Origin: Blastocatellia bacterium UBA7656
Lineage (GTDB): Bacteria; Acidobacteriota; Blastocatellia; UBA7656
Assembly: GCA_002483445.1 (NCBI GenBank)
Contig: DLHY01000131.1
Coordinates: forward strand, 736 to 33,154
DNA: 32,419 nt
Direction: 5' to 3'
Each line of letters opens with the position of its first letter. Position 1 is the first letter of the stretch. This document shows, one piece after another, positions 5,937-14,163 of the stretch. A model generated the notes under the pieces. The model did not search any database. It was not told where the DNA came from and saw only the letters and a list, made by a program, of their open reading frames with translations. The translations under genes and the position numbers were made by a program.

Positions 5937-8222
5937 TCAGAAAGCCTTGCCGCTTTTGGGAAAAGATGCGAGCTTGGCGGAGGAACTCTCCGCACTCTCA
6001 AGACTCTCCAGACTCTCCAGACTCTCAAGACTCTTGGGCAGGGCGATCATTCGTTGTTGTCCGACGTAGCTTGTCGTCTGCGAGTCTCTGAGGTTGCGCA
6101 TCTTTTCGGTGATCTGGCGAATGCGCTCGGCTGATTCATCTATTACGCGAATCTTTTCGATTATCTCAGGAGGCAATCCTTCCGGGCGCAACTCGATTAA
6201 CTGCGCCTGTCCCATGATGGCGGTCAATGGATTATTGATCTCGTGGCAGACGGTTATGATTATCTCTCCGATTGCAGCGCGCCGTTCGGCTTCGACGAGC
6301 GCGGCCTGCGTTTCGCGCAAATCTTTCACCACTCTCCCAAGCTCCGAGTTCTGTTTGAGGAGGTCTGTGTTTTTGCGACCAAGCTCCTGATTGGCCTGTT
6401 GCAACTGGCGAGTTCTCAACTCGGTCATGCTTTCGAGTTCCGCATTAAGGTCGCGGAGCCGCTGATAGGCAATGGCGTTTTCAAGCGCGCTGGCTGCGTG
6501 ATGAGCAAGCGTGCGCAGTTTGTCCAGTTCCTCGCGGTCAAAAAGGTTGCGCGAAAGCTTTTCGCCCAGCAGGTAAAGACCCGACAGCCTGCCGCCCACT
6601 GACAGCGGAAAACAGATCGCTGCGCCTTTGGGAAGCGCAATGGAGTCTGTCCCGTCTTCGATTTCAGGGTAAATGGTCGAAGTCCACAGATCGGATTTTG
6701 ATTGCACCTGTCGGATGATCTCTCTGGATTTTTCAGTGACCGAAGCGTAGAGGCTCTCCGAGGAGGCGAACATCTGATAGTCATCGTTTGTCTTTATGAC
6801 GATCATCGCCGCGCCTGAACAGGCATAAGCGCGCGGCACTTCAGTCACCAGAAGATCGACGAGTTGAGGAAGCTGGAAGACCTGACTGATGGCGAGACTC
6901 AGCTTTGAAAACGCCTTGGAGGTATTGACCGAGCCGCGGTAAAACATTCGCGTGACCAGATTGTTGGATACGGATTTCAGAGGATTGAACGCCAAAACGA
7001 GCAGGACAGCCGAGATGATGGCCCCTGTCACGGGATTGGGCTGAGAGGCGTTTCTTTCGATGATCCAGAGGATGGCGAGAAAAGATGCGATATAAACTCC
7101 GGTCATCGCGGCCATCGTCATCGTGTAGACGAGGCTGCGGCGTATCAGCCCATCGATGCCGAGCAGCCTGTATCGCGATATGGCTACAAGCACGCCCACG
7201 GGGATAGCCGTGTGAGTCAGCAGCAGAAACCTGTGATCGATTGGCTGAGGGATATTGATGAGCGATGGGATGAGATAAAGCACAAGCCAGGGGCCGACGC
7301 CGACCACCGCGCCCCAGGCCAGCCATCGCATCTGATTCTTCTGCACAGGAGAAGCGACTCGCCGGTAGCTGCGGAACGCAAGAAAGATCGAAAGCACAAT
7401 AGACACACAGATCATCAAAACGCGGGTTTGTCTCAATGCCCAAAGCGACTGACCTTTCAAAGCGTACAGCGCGGAGGCTGGGATGGCAGGAGAAAGATTG
7501 ACTGCGTGCAGAAGATAAAGCGCCCATCGCCTGCGGGCGAAAAGGTTTTCGCGCGGAGGAAAGATGAGGAAGAAATGCAGCAGAAGCCCGAACGCGAGGT
7601 TTGTGGTGACTGGAGTTATAAAGAGCAACGCGCCTATCCACTCGCCGCCCGACCTGACTGAAAGATCTATGGCCAGCGTTATGGTTGCTGCGCCGGCTAT
7701 CAGCGCGTAGCAGATGACCCGCACCGAATGGAGATGATAGGAGTTCGTTCTGGCCGCCTGCGCCGCAGAGCCGCTGCGCAGGAATATGATCGATGCGGTT
7801 ATGATGAAGACGAGAGAGACGAAGAAGTGAAATCCCCCCTGAATCATCAGCTTCATCGGGCCTAGCGGCCTGAGCGGAACTTCAACCTTCAGGATGCGGC
7901 CCTCGCGCTCGACTTCGTAGACGGCTGACTGGATGGGAGCGTCGAATTCCCTGAAGAACTCGGTCATCGGCCTGATGCGCCGTTCTTCGATGGGAGTTCC
8001 GTTGACTGTAATTATGCGGTCGCCCGCTTCAAGCCCTGCGGCTTCGGGATGGATTCGCCCGGTGACTCTCAGCGAGATGTTCCACTGACCGGCCTTCGTG
8101 TAGCCATCCATCGGAGAGCGGGCATAGAGCGAGAAAACAAGCACTACCAGAGATGATGCCAGAAGCACCAGCAACCAGAAAGCAGCGTCTTCAGTAATAC
8201 GTTTTAACCGGTTGACTTTCAT
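5937..8222 (-). CDS. membrane PDZ-GAF-HisKA sensor protein without an ATPase domain
   Basis: 761 residues. TM1 at about 16-34; PDZ-like domain about 45-118 (AGLEAGDRIITVNG); then about eight hydrophobic segments from 128 to 412; a GAF-like domain about 445-595; a coiled coil about 600-645 (ELESMTELRTRQLQQANQEL); and a HisKA dimerisation/phosphoacceptor helix with CHEINNPLTAIMG, phosphoacceptor candidate His660. The chain ends about 100 residues later, and no HATPase_c motifs (N, G1, F, G2 boxes) follow. The segment TTSYVGQQRMIAL resembles the natural end of ATPase-less GAF-HisKA proteins, so this is probably a genuine end rather than a frameshift. It may be phosphorylated by a partner kinase or act as a scaffold; that is inference. 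The tail then holds a run of LES repeats encoded by nonamers (5984-6035) and ends FPKSGKAF. No response regulator is adjacent. Confidence 0.8.
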   Translation of the reverse strand: MKVNRLKRITEDAAFWLLVLLASSLVVLVFSLYARSPMDGYTKAGQWNISLRVTGRIHPEAAGLEAGDRIITVNGTPIEERRIRPMTEFFREFDAPIQSAVYEVEREGRILKVEVPLRPLGPMKLMIQGGFHFFVSLVFIITASIIFLRSGSAAQAARTNSYHLHSVRVICYALIAGAATITLAIDLSVRSGGEWIGALLFITPVTTNLAFGLLLHFFLIFPPRENLFARRRWALYLLHAVNLSPAIPASALYALKGQSLWALRQTRVLMICVSIVLSIFLAFRSYRRVASPVQKNQMRWLAWGAVVGVGPWLVLYLIPSLINIPQPIDHRFLLLTHTAIPVGVLVAISRYRLLGIDGLIRRSLVYTMTMAAMTGVYIASFLAILWIIERNASQPNPVTGAIISAVLLVLAFNPLKSVSNNLVTRMFYRGSVNTSKAFSKLSLAISQVFQLPQLVDLLVTEVPRAYACSGAAMIVIKTNDDYQMFASSESLYASVTEKSREIIRQVQSKSDLWTSTIYPEIEDGTDSIALPKGAAICFPLSVGGRLSGLYLLGEKLSRNLFDREELDKLRTLAHHAASALENAIAYQRLRDLNAELESMTELRTRQLQQANQELGRKNTDLLKQNSELGRVVKDLRETQAALVEAERRAAIGEIIITVCHEINNPLTAIMGQAQLIELRPEGLPPEIIEKIRVIDESAERIRQITEKMRNLRDSQTTSYVGQQRMIALPKSLESLESLESLESAESSSAKLASFPKSGKAF
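5984..6035. repeat. nonamer tandem repeat ACTCTCCAG inside the sensor gene
   Basis: About five 9-bp units (ACTCTCCGC, ACTCTCAAG, ACTCTCCAG twice, ACTCTCAAG) lie in the coding sequence and give the protein its Leu-Glu-Ser repeats. Nine bases keep the frame. The same nonamer, in both orientations, occurs outside genes at 18838-18899 and 19288-19330. Confidence 0.9.
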
Positions 8223-8438
8223 CCCATTCTACGAACGCGCTTCTGTTGAAGAGGGAGTGAACCTGAGGCAAAGCGCTTCAGTTAAATTGAGATAACCGTC
8301 CGAAGCATATTCGCTGGATAGGCAAAAATCAATAGTAGAAATCCGAAGCGACAGGACTTGAATCGCCGCGCGAGGTTTGTTCTTCCCCTGTGATCCGCCG
8401 ACTATTCAATCTCATTATGGATACTTTCGCGGTTATGC

Positions 8439-9035
8439 TCACTGATTCCATCTCAGATCGAACTGACAGAAAGCCTGCCCCTTTCCCGAACAACTGGTCT
8501 CCGTGACCTCGACGCTCGCCGCGCCGCAAAGCTCGATGCCCCGGACGTAAAATGCCAGTGCCACTTTGCATATCGCTACCGTCGAGCGCGGCTCGGCGAT
8601 CCTGACTTCGCAATGCCCCGCTTCGTGATGGATGATTTTCATATCAGCCGGATCGTTCCTCATCTTGTGCATGGAAGCCATTTTTCTCATGACGTCTTCA
8701 GGGTCTTTGCCGCGAAAGGCTTTGTATAAAGTCGTGAAAGCCTGCTCCGCCGAATAATAGCCTATCCGTGTATAAACCGATTCGTCGCCTCCGGCAGCCG
8801 TCCTGCAAATAGCGGTCATCAGATGATCGTAAAGATCGATTTCATACCAGGCGGTATCAAGCACTATCTTGAGCGCCAGTTGATCGAACGAGTCCATGGA
8901 ATCGATCACTCGCCGAACCATCGCCTCGCCGTAGTTGTCTTTTACAAAAGCCAGCTTGTTGCTGATCTTTCCGCCTTTTACTCTTCCCATAAGTTTCACC
9001 CTCGCGCTTTCAGTGAAGGAATCGAACAGAGCCAT
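8439..9035 (-). CDS. DUF2378 (TIGR02265)/V4R-like sensory protein
   Basis: About 198 residues from the ATG at 9035 (a TTG three codons earlier is also possible; neither has a clear ribosome site). The order of features fits the DUF2378/TIGR02265 family abundant in myxobacteria: KGGKISNKLAFVKDNYGE near the start, a helical middle with LDTAWYEIDLYDHLMTAI and GYYSAEQAFTTLYKAF, then a V4R-like end with GHCEVRIAEP, RGIELCGAASVEV and CSGKGQAFCQFDLRW. The two late Cys residues and the C-terminal FCQFDLRW are typical of 4-vinyl-reductase-like ligand pockets. Function is unknown, probably small-ligand sensing in the cytoplasm. It lies 71 bp downstream of the PqaA-like gene on the same strand and may be co-transcribed. 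The 216 bp after its stop (8223-8438) hold nothing I recognise. Confidence 0.6.
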   Translation of the reverse strand: MALFDSFTESARVKLMGRVKGGKISNKLAFVKDNYGEAMVRRVIDSMDSFDQLALKIVLDTAWYEIDLYDHLMTAICRTAAGGDESVYTRIGYYSAEQAFTTLYKAFRGKDPEDVMRKMASMHKMRNDPADMKIIHHEAGHCEVRIAEPRSTVAICKVALAFYVRGIELCGAASVEVTETSCSGKGQAFCQFDLRWNQ

Positions 9036-9106
9036 AAGATACAAACAATATAATCCGAGTCAAAGACGGAAACAACGCTTTTAGCAAAATGTTGCAAGTC
9101 TCTGAT

Positions 9107-10501
9107 TCATCGCCCCTGCCTTTCGACAGCGGGAAACTTGAACGGCAAAACGTCAGGCACGACCATCACCTCGGTCGTGAACTTGAACGGATATCTCCCG
9201 CCACTCTCATATACCAACTCCACGAAAAACGCCGTGAACCCTTCAGAAGGTTTTTCGACTCGCGCCGAGTAAACGCCCGGTCTCGTCTCTTTGAGCGGCG
9301 TCGAGGTGTACGCTTTGCCTATCACATCCAATCGAAAATCGCGCGCCTTCGCATTGGTCGCCTGCCAGAGGTTCACCTCTTTCGGTTTGTCTTTGACCGT
9401 CACGGTGAGCGAGCCGTCTTTTTCTTTCTTCCACGAAAACCGCGGGCGCGGTCGGTTGTTGATAATCGATTCATAAAACGCCACGAGGCTATCGACGGCG
9501 TCCGTCCCCGCGAGGTTGTGCTTGCCGTTAGGCACGTATCGCAGATGCTTTTCTCCCTCAAGCGCGCTGAAATAAAACTGCGAGTTGTCGGGCAGAAAGA
9601 ACTCATCGCCCGCAGCGTTCATTATGAACTTTGGGATTTTCAATCTTTCGCGATTGCGATAGTTGTAAGGGTCTTCGATGGCCAGTATGCGCTGATACTC
9701 AGGAGTGCCTACTTTATCGGGAAACAGTTTGTGATTCATATAATCCTTGAGCGCGGGCGAAAAAAATCCGTAAGCTTGGAAGTGATGCCGGGTGATCATT
9801 TCAGAATTGAGCGCATCGATGACAATAGGCGCGATAGCGATCACCCGCTTATCGACTGCGCCGACGAGCCACGTCGTCCAGCCGCGCTTCGATCCGCCCG
9901 TAACGACGAACTGATCTATCTTCACGCGCCCGCCCTCGTCGCTTCGCAGAAATTCCTGAATCGCATCCATAGCGCGAACGCCGCTTTTAACCATAGCCAG
10001 CCGGACAAGCCACTCATCGTCGCCCGTCTGCATGTGCTTTACTCGCGTGTAAGCGATCAGGTCGTCTTCAGATCGGCCCACGTCTTTCGAATCCGCGAAA
10101 TAAAGCGGCTGATTAGGAACCATGCCAAGTTCGGCCACGACCGTACTGGTTTCCAGAGCGAGCTTCAAAGTTCTGGCCGAGATAGTTTGAGGCATCGGAT
10201 TTTTATTATTGCCGCCGCCGATGACAAGCATCGCTTTGTTGCTGGCCACTCGGTCAGGTTTGACGATAGTGAGCCAGTGCTTCCACGCGGGGCGGTCGAC
10301 TTCCGTCGCGCTACGCCACGTCTGCGAGGTCATCTCCAGCACGAACCCGCGATAACCTTCGCCCAACAGCGTGTTTGCGAGTTTCCAGCCGTAACTCGGA
10401 TCAGGCTTTGCAATGTAGCGGTCGAGCGCGGTCTCCTGAGCGACGGCAGCAAGGGAGAGAAACAACATTGCAGAGAGCAGCAGCAGGCTTCTTCTATTCA
10501 T
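9107..10501 (-). CDS. PhoPQ-activated pathogenicity-related (PqaA-type) secreted hydrolase
   Basis: 464 residues. Signal peptide 1-21 (RRSLLLLSAMLFLSLAAVAQ), so exported. The body matches the PhoPQ-activated pathogenicity-related family, an alpha/beta-hydrolase-like group: LDRYIAKPDPSYGW at the start, nucleophile elbow VTGGSKRGWTTW with Ser204, RVIAIAPIVIDALN, acid candidate Asp299 (NAAGDEFFLPD) and His328 (PNGKHNL), then a beta-rich C-terminal domain from about 345. Length is normal. The family is linked to envelope stress and peptide resistance in Salmonella, but it is widespread in environmental bacteria where the substrate is unknown; no PhoPQ pair is seen here. The gene diverges from argH over 145 bp, which must hold both promoters. 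Confidence 0.88.
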   Translation of the reverse strand: MNRRSLLLLSAMLFLSLAAVAQETALDRYIAKPDPSYGWKLANTLLGEGYRGFVLEMTSQTWRSATEVDRPAWKHWLTIVKPDRVASNKAMLVIGGGNNKNPMPQTISARTLKLALETSTVVAELGMVPNQPLYFADSKDVGRSEDDLIAYTRVKHMQTGDDEWLVRLAMVKSGVRAMDAIQEFLRSDEGGRVKIDQFVVTGGSKRGWTTWLVGAVDKRVIAIAPIVIDALNSEMITRHHFQAYGFFSPALKDYMNHKLFPDKVGTPEYQRILAIEDPYNYRNRERLKIPKFIMNAAGDEFFLPDNSQFYFSALEGEKHLRYVPNGKHNLAGTDAVDSLVAFYESIINNRPRPRFSWKKEKDGSLTVTVKDKPKEVNLWQATNAKARDFRLDVIGKAYTSTPLKETRPGVYSARVEKPSEGFTAFFVELVYESGGRYPFKFTTEVMVVPDVLPFKFPAVERQGR

Positions 10502-10646
10502 AACTCACCTCATTATTTTCTCGGATGTCGGCGATGGCGGCGCGTTGAGTTTATCGATCAGAGATTAACGAGTCAACTCCGGTTGGTTCGCGGCCAGAGG
10601 CCATAGTATTCTGCTGGCTCACTGAAAATATTCTGGAGATTGAGAG

Positions 10647-12020
10647 ATGAAACTCTGGGGAGGAAGATTCAAGGGCGAGGCTGACGCGGCTTTCGCCAGA
10701 TTCAATTCTTCATTCGCTTTTGACCGGCGATTGATCCACTCCGATATCGAAGGCAGCCTCGCGCACGCCGAAGCGCTGGCGAGAGCCGGGGCCATCAGCA
10801 GCGAAGAAGCCGAACAGATCGCCGCGGGGCTGAAAGAAGTCCTGCGCCGCGCAGCGGAAGAAGAAGGGTATCTCGACCGACAAACTGCCGAAGACATTCA
10901 CAGCTTCGTCGAGTCGGAGCTTGTCTCGATCATCGGCGAAGCGGGTTATAAACTACACACCGGTCGCAGCCGCAACGATCAGGTTTCGACTGACACCCGC
11001 ATCTTCCTCCGCGCCGAGATTGATCGCCTCGATGAGCTTGTAATCGATTTGCAGCGCGCGCTCATAGAGCTTGCCGACGCCAACAGCGACAGCGTCATTC
11101 CCGGATATACTCATCTTCAGCGGGCGCAGCCCGTGTTGTTGGCTCACTATCTTTTAGCTTACTTCGAAATGTTCAAACGCGACCGCGAGAGACTGGGCGA
11201 GATTCGCGCCCGCGTCAATCAACTGCCACTCGGCGCGGGCGCGATTGCCGGAACAGGTTTTCCCATAGACCGCGAATGGGTGGCTCGCAGGCTCGGATTC
11301 GCGGGCGTTTGCCGAAACAGCCTCGATGCCGTGAGCGACCGCGATTATGTGATTGAAATGATCGGCGCGTCGGCTCTCGTGATGGTTCACCTTTCTCGAT
11401 TGGCTGAGGACTTCATCATTTATTCGACGGCAGAGTTCGGATTCTTAGAGTTGAGTGATTCAGTCGCGACCGGCTCGTCGCTTATGCCGCAGAAGAAAAA
11501 TCCCGATTCGCTCGAACTCATTCGCGGCAAGGCGGGGCGCGTATTCGGCCATCACGCAGGGATGCTCGCTGTGATGAAAGCCCTGCCTCTCGCTTACAAC
11601 AAAGACATGCAGGAAGACAAGGAAGCTCTCTTCGACACGATTGAAACGCTTTCGGATTCGCTCGTCGTAATGGCGACGGTTCTAAGACAGGTGAGCGTGA
11701 AGGGCGAGCGAATGCGCGAGGCGGCATCGCGTGGATATCTCAACGCGACTGATCTGGCAGATTATCTGGCGCGGCGCGGAATGGAATTTCGGCGGGCGCA
11801 TGAACTGGTTGGCCGCGTGGTCAGCTACTCGATAGATCAGGGAAGGCCGCTCGAAGAAATCACGCTGCTTGAGTATCAGAGTTTTTCGCCGCTCTTCGAC
11901 GATGATCTTTACAACGCGCTGAAACTCACGCACTCGCTCGCTTCAAAATCCGCTGTGGGGGGAACCGCGCCTGAGCGAGTGCGCGAGGCGCTGGCAAGAG
12001 CGAAGAGCGAAATCGAGTAA
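10647..12020 (+). CDS. argH: argininosuccinate lyase
   Basis: 457 residues, normal length. It cleaves argininosuccinate to arginine and fumarate, the last step of arginine synthesis, in the cytoplasm as a homotetramer. Seen: start KLWGGRFKGEADAAFARFN, the SRNDQVSTD substrate loop, the GYTHLQRAQPV motif, and the fumarase-superfamily signature GSSLMPQKKNP at 276-286 with the catalytic Ser of the mobile loop at 278. GGAG precedes the ATG. No other arg gene is in the window, so it stands apart from the rest of its pathway. The cassette-like array begins 20 bases after its stop codon. Confidence 0.97.
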   Translation: MKLWGGRFKGEADAAFARFNSSFAFDRRLIHSDIEGSLAHAEALARAGAISSEEAEQIAAGLKEVLRRAAEEEGYLDRQTAEDIHSFVESELVSIIGEAGYKLHTGRSRNDQVSTDTRIFLRAEIDRLDELVIDLQRALIELADANSDSVIPGYTHLQRAQPVLLAHYLLAYFEMFKRDRERLGEIRARVNQLPLGAGAIAGTGFPIDREWVARRLGFAGVCRNSLDAVSDRDYVIEMIGASALVMVHLSRLAEDFIIYSTAEFGFLELSDSVATGSSLMPQKKNPDSLELIRGKAGRVFGHHAGMLAVMKALPLAYNKDMQEDKEALFDTIETLSDSLVVMATVLRQVSVKGERMREAASRGYLNATDLADYLARRGMEFRRAHELVGRVVSYSIDQGRPLEEITLLEYQSFSPLFDDDLYNALKLTHSLASKSAVGGTAPERVREALARAKSEIE

Positions 12021-12039
12021 GAGCCTCTGCGCCGCATCA

Positions 12040-12128
12040 GCATAACGCTCTGGTTGACCGGACGCGGCGCGCATCTCTAAAGGGGTCGCGTGAAATTCGT
12101 TCGTCGCGCTTGGATCGAACCGTTTGGT
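12040..12128 (-). other. attC-like recombination site A, array end beside argH
   Basis: Read on the minus strand: R''-like ACCAAAC (12128-12122), then an imperfect stem made of CAAGCGCGACGAACGAATT and its partner CGCGCCGCGTCCGGTC, and R' GTTATGC (12046-12040). It aligns along its length with site B (16365-16273), which has the same GTTATGC end and the same GAACGAATTTC/GAGCGAGTTTC loop border. R'' deviates from the RYYYAAC rule at one base. It abuts the 3' end of argH and marks the left edge of the array. Confidence 0.65.
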
Positions 12129-12200
12129 GAGCGGCTCTGCGCGACAACATACCTATGATTTGATTACTCGTTGGTTAAAGAAGCCTTCAACTGTATTTTT

Positions 12201-12329
12201 CTATTCCATTTCTTCTTCAAGTATTTTTCCCACCCTTGCCAGCGATTCTTTATAAGCAGCATACTCCGCCCCGCTCAATACCGACCAGGGGCGGTATAAC
12301 CTTTCATGGGATATACTGCCAACGGGCAT
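12201..12329 (-). CDS. 42-residue frame, possibly the tail of a broken gene
   Basis: ATG at 12329-12327, TAG at 12203-12201. The peptide is protein-like rather than random: MPVGSISHERLYRPWSVLSG, then AEYAAYKESLARVGKILEEE and ME. The frame is also open upstream through a palindromic element, so the segment may be the C-terminus of a larger gene whose front was replaced by that element. There is no ribosome-binding site. No family recognised. Confidence 0.25.
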   Translation of the reverse strand: MPVGSISHERLYRPWSVLSGAEYAAYKESLARVGKILEEEME

Positions 12330-12418
12330 AATTTGCGCTTTTGGCAACGAGGCTAAAATCCTACAACAGGCTGCCAGCCTGTTGTAGGATTACGACCCAC
12401 AAAAGCGCAGTTTATGAC
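12324..12418. repeat. 95-bp hairpin element with REP-like core
   Basis: The core 12357-12391 is a perfect hairpin with 17-bp arms and one loop base (AATCCTACAACAGGCTG / C / complement). Outside it a second, imperfect inverted layer pairs TTTGCGCTTTTGG (left) with CCACAAAAGCGCAGTTT (right) and extends to CATAA/TTATG. The core centre CTGCCAG matches the REP pair at 5803-5893. It sits in the gene-poor part of the array (12129-12488). Confidence 0.8.
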
Positions 12419-12488
12419 CGTGCTGAGTATAGCTGCGAGCGTGTCGCCTCCACTCCAAAGTGATTCGCGAGCAGAGTTGATATCCACA

Positions 12489-12830
12489 CTAATCTAATGC
12501 CAGTGCTTTCATATTGGCCTGTTCCAGTATCATTGTAACGGTGCCATTCATAACCTGCACCTCTCTCAACGCTCCAAGCGGATCAGTAGCCCTCTTAGCC
12601 TGAAAGTTATTTGTGCGCTCTGTTAGTACATCGTCGTACTGAGCCACAAGAGGTTCAATATCCTCACCTGACGCATCCCGCACTTTATTTGCCAGAGCCG
12701 CGGCCAACTTCGATGTTCCATCTCGCTCATCCTTTTTTATCTGGCCGCCCGTTACGATTCCTTCAAACCAGGGGGCCGTCAGATCGGTTGACACGGTTGT
12801 TAGCGCAAAAACTAATCCCGCTTTATTCAT
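12489..12830 (-). CDS. small cassette-borne protein of unknown function
   Basis: 113 residues from the ATG at 12830, chosen because AGGAGG lies six bases before it; the frame is open further upstream but without a ribosome site. No signal peptide or membrane segment. The N-terminus is beta-like (MNKAGLVFALTTVSTDLTAP), the middle helical (KLAAALANKVRDASGEDIEPLVAQYDDVL), and the end again strand/helix (QVMNGTVTMILEQANMKALALD). I recognise no family. It is the last sizeable gene of the minus-strand cassette block and follows the DUF7000-like gene by 150 bp, a gap in which I see no attC site. Confidence 0.6.
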   Translation of the reverse strand: MNKAGLVFALTTVSTDLTAPWFEGIVTGGQIKKDERDGTSKLAAALANKVRDASGEDIEPLVAQYDDVLTERTNNFQAKRATDPLGALREVQVMNGTVTMILEQANMKALALD

Positions 12831-12980
12831 ACTCTGCCTCCTGAACTGGCGAGTTCTTATCAACTAACGAAGGTGCTGATTTCGCTAGCAGGAAAAGCGC
12901 GTTGTAAAGCAGGGGAACAGTATCGGGGAATTGAGCGAGTGTCAAACTTCCGAACCGATTCTTCCTAAGACTCATGCTCA

Positions 12981-13472
12981 TCACGCGGCCTGATGCTCAG
13001 AGAGAAATCCTTCAATACGGTCGATGAACCTGATCGTGGCTTTTTCGATAGTTGAAGTCAGGGCATCAGGGTCGTCAAAGTCGAAGTCCTCAGCCAGAAC
13101 GCACTCAATGATCGAGTCAACACCCTTTGCAGGTTTTAGCACGCGGCACCCGCTCCACTGACAGTACTTGAACATCTCCCAGTACTTCCGTTGAACCTTA
13201 CGATTCCGACCCGCAAGCCAAGCCTCGAACCTGAACGCTTCGTAGTTGAAGACGATTGCGAGCTTCAAGTCACGATGCTTCAGCGATTTCGGGAAGAGAG
13301 CGAAGTATGTCATATCCATGTATCCCTGGTAGATACCTGAAACGTCATAGTTGTTCATGAAGCGCGTTCGCAGATTCATCATGTAATCGAGAAGTCCTCT
13401 GTACGCCCTTTGTATAGAACCTTTCCCGAGTTGCCTCTTAAGCTCATTGATGTCTTCCTGAGATGCTTGCAT
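12981..13472 (-). CDS. DUF7000-like small protein
   Basis: 163 residues. GAAGGAG precedes the ATG by four to five bases, a strong start. It resembles, from memory, a small uncharacterised family now called DUF7000: YRGLLDYMMNLRTRF, then SGIYQGYMDMTYFALFPKSL, LKLAIVFNYEAFRFEAWLAG, RKYWEMFK and a closing helix ATIRFIDRIEGFL. It looks like a soluble single-domain protein, complete at both ends. The same family label could not be checked here. It is spaced 57 bp from the upstream SnoaL-like gene on the same strand and could be read with it. Such families are typical passengers of gene cassettes. Confidence 0.6.
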   Translation of the reverse strand: MQASQEDINELKRQLGKGSIQRAYRGLLDYMMNLRTRFMNNYDVSGIYQGYMDMTYFALFPKSLKHRDLKLAIVFNYEAFRFEAWLAGRNRKVQRKYWEMFKYCQWSGCRVLKPAKGVDSIIECVLAEDFDFDDPDALTSTIEKATIRFIDRIEGFLSEHQAA

Positions 13473-13529
13473 CTTTGCTCCTTCGTGTCTGCTCAGACAA
13501 CCGCAATAGTCGGCCCAAAACCGGTTGCA

Positions 13530-13883
13530 CTAGACCGCCTTTCCGAGAACAAACTGATCCACTACCCAAAGCCAGGTGCCATCTGGCTGACGTCTGGCAA
13601 TTTCAGCAGTAATATCTCCATTGCTTAACCGCGACGAGGTGAGTGCGATATCTCCACTACACAGTGCTTCAGCTTGATTGCTCGGGTCTAGCTGCGGGCG
13701 ATTGTCCAGAAACCTGACAAAGAATTCACGAATCTGGTTTAGCCCAACCGCCACCTCGCCGTCGCCGTCAGCTAATATGGCATTCGGCTCATAAAGCGCC
13801 ACGATCCCTTCTATGTCACCAGCATTGGCGCGTTCTACGAAAAACTTCTCAAGGTCATTTGGTTCCTTCGCTGGCTTATGCAT
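13530..13883 (-). CDS. SnoaL/NTF2-like fold protein
   Basis: 117 residues from the ATG at 13883, placed by GGAGG eight bases before it (a TTG five codons earlier is less likely). Reads as a SnoaL-like/DUF4440-type NTF2 fold: N-terminal helix LEKFFVERANAGDIEGIVAL, then YEPNAILADGDGEVAVG, the middle helix IREFFVRFLD and the paired strands ending in PDGTWLWVVDQFVLG, the usual signature. Such cone-shaped folds act as isomerases, dehydratases or binding proteins; no substrate can be deduced. The gene starts 30 bases after the attC-like half-site at 13912-13918, the normal position of the first gene in a cassette. Confidence 0.75.
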   Translation of the reverse strand: MHKPAKEPNDLEKFFVERANAGDIEGIVALYEPNAILADGDGEVAVGLNQIREFFVRFLDNRPQLDPSNQAEALCSGDIALTSSRLSNGDITAEIARRQPDGTWLWVVDQFVLGKAV

Positions 13884-13911
13884 CGATGGACCCTCCAACA
13901 GAGAACTTGCG

Positions 13912-13918
13912 GCCTAAC
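13912..13918 (-). other. attC R' half-site, rest lost to IS fragments
   Basis: On the minus strand GTTAGGC, fitting GTTRRRY in five of the seven positions of the loose rule and identical to the R' of site C. It starts the cassette carrying the SnoaL-like gene. The stem and R'' that should lie to its right on the plus strand are absent; the IS110 remnant begins within about 70 bases. Confidence 0.45.
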
Positions 13919-13993
13919 CGCATTATGAAAGGTCGCCTTCTTGTGATAGCTTGGAATCGCAAACTCACCAAACTACCACAAGGAGGATTGACC

Positions 13994-14163
13994 ATGACTG
14001 ACAGTAAGTATGTTGCTTTCGACCTTCATAAATCAATCATCTCCGCTGCCGTCCTCGACCTCGGAGGTAAAATGGCGACTCAGGCCAACTTCAAAACTGA
14101 TGCCTCTGCCCTCCGCGATTTCCTTCGCGGTCTATCTGGATCAGTCCACCTCACCTTCGAGCC
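13994..14163 (+). pseudogene. IS110-family transposase, N-terminal fragment
   Basis: Starts at ATG after AAGGAGG with MTDSKYVAFDLHKSIISAAV, the start of the IS110 DEDD transposase; the first Asp (FDLHK) and the Glu region (VHLTFE) are present. After about 57 residues homology stops at FEPCE, where IS91-type sequence begins. The remaining DED residues and the C-terminal Ser-containing domain are gone. The frame runs on to 14353 only as a shadow of the IS91 piece. Confidence 0.8.

Noticed and set aside
9089..10606. 505-residue plus-strand frame
   Set aside because: It is the shadow of the PqaA-like gene on the other strand: Arg/His-rich, no domain, whereas the minus strand encodes a clear family with a signal peptide.
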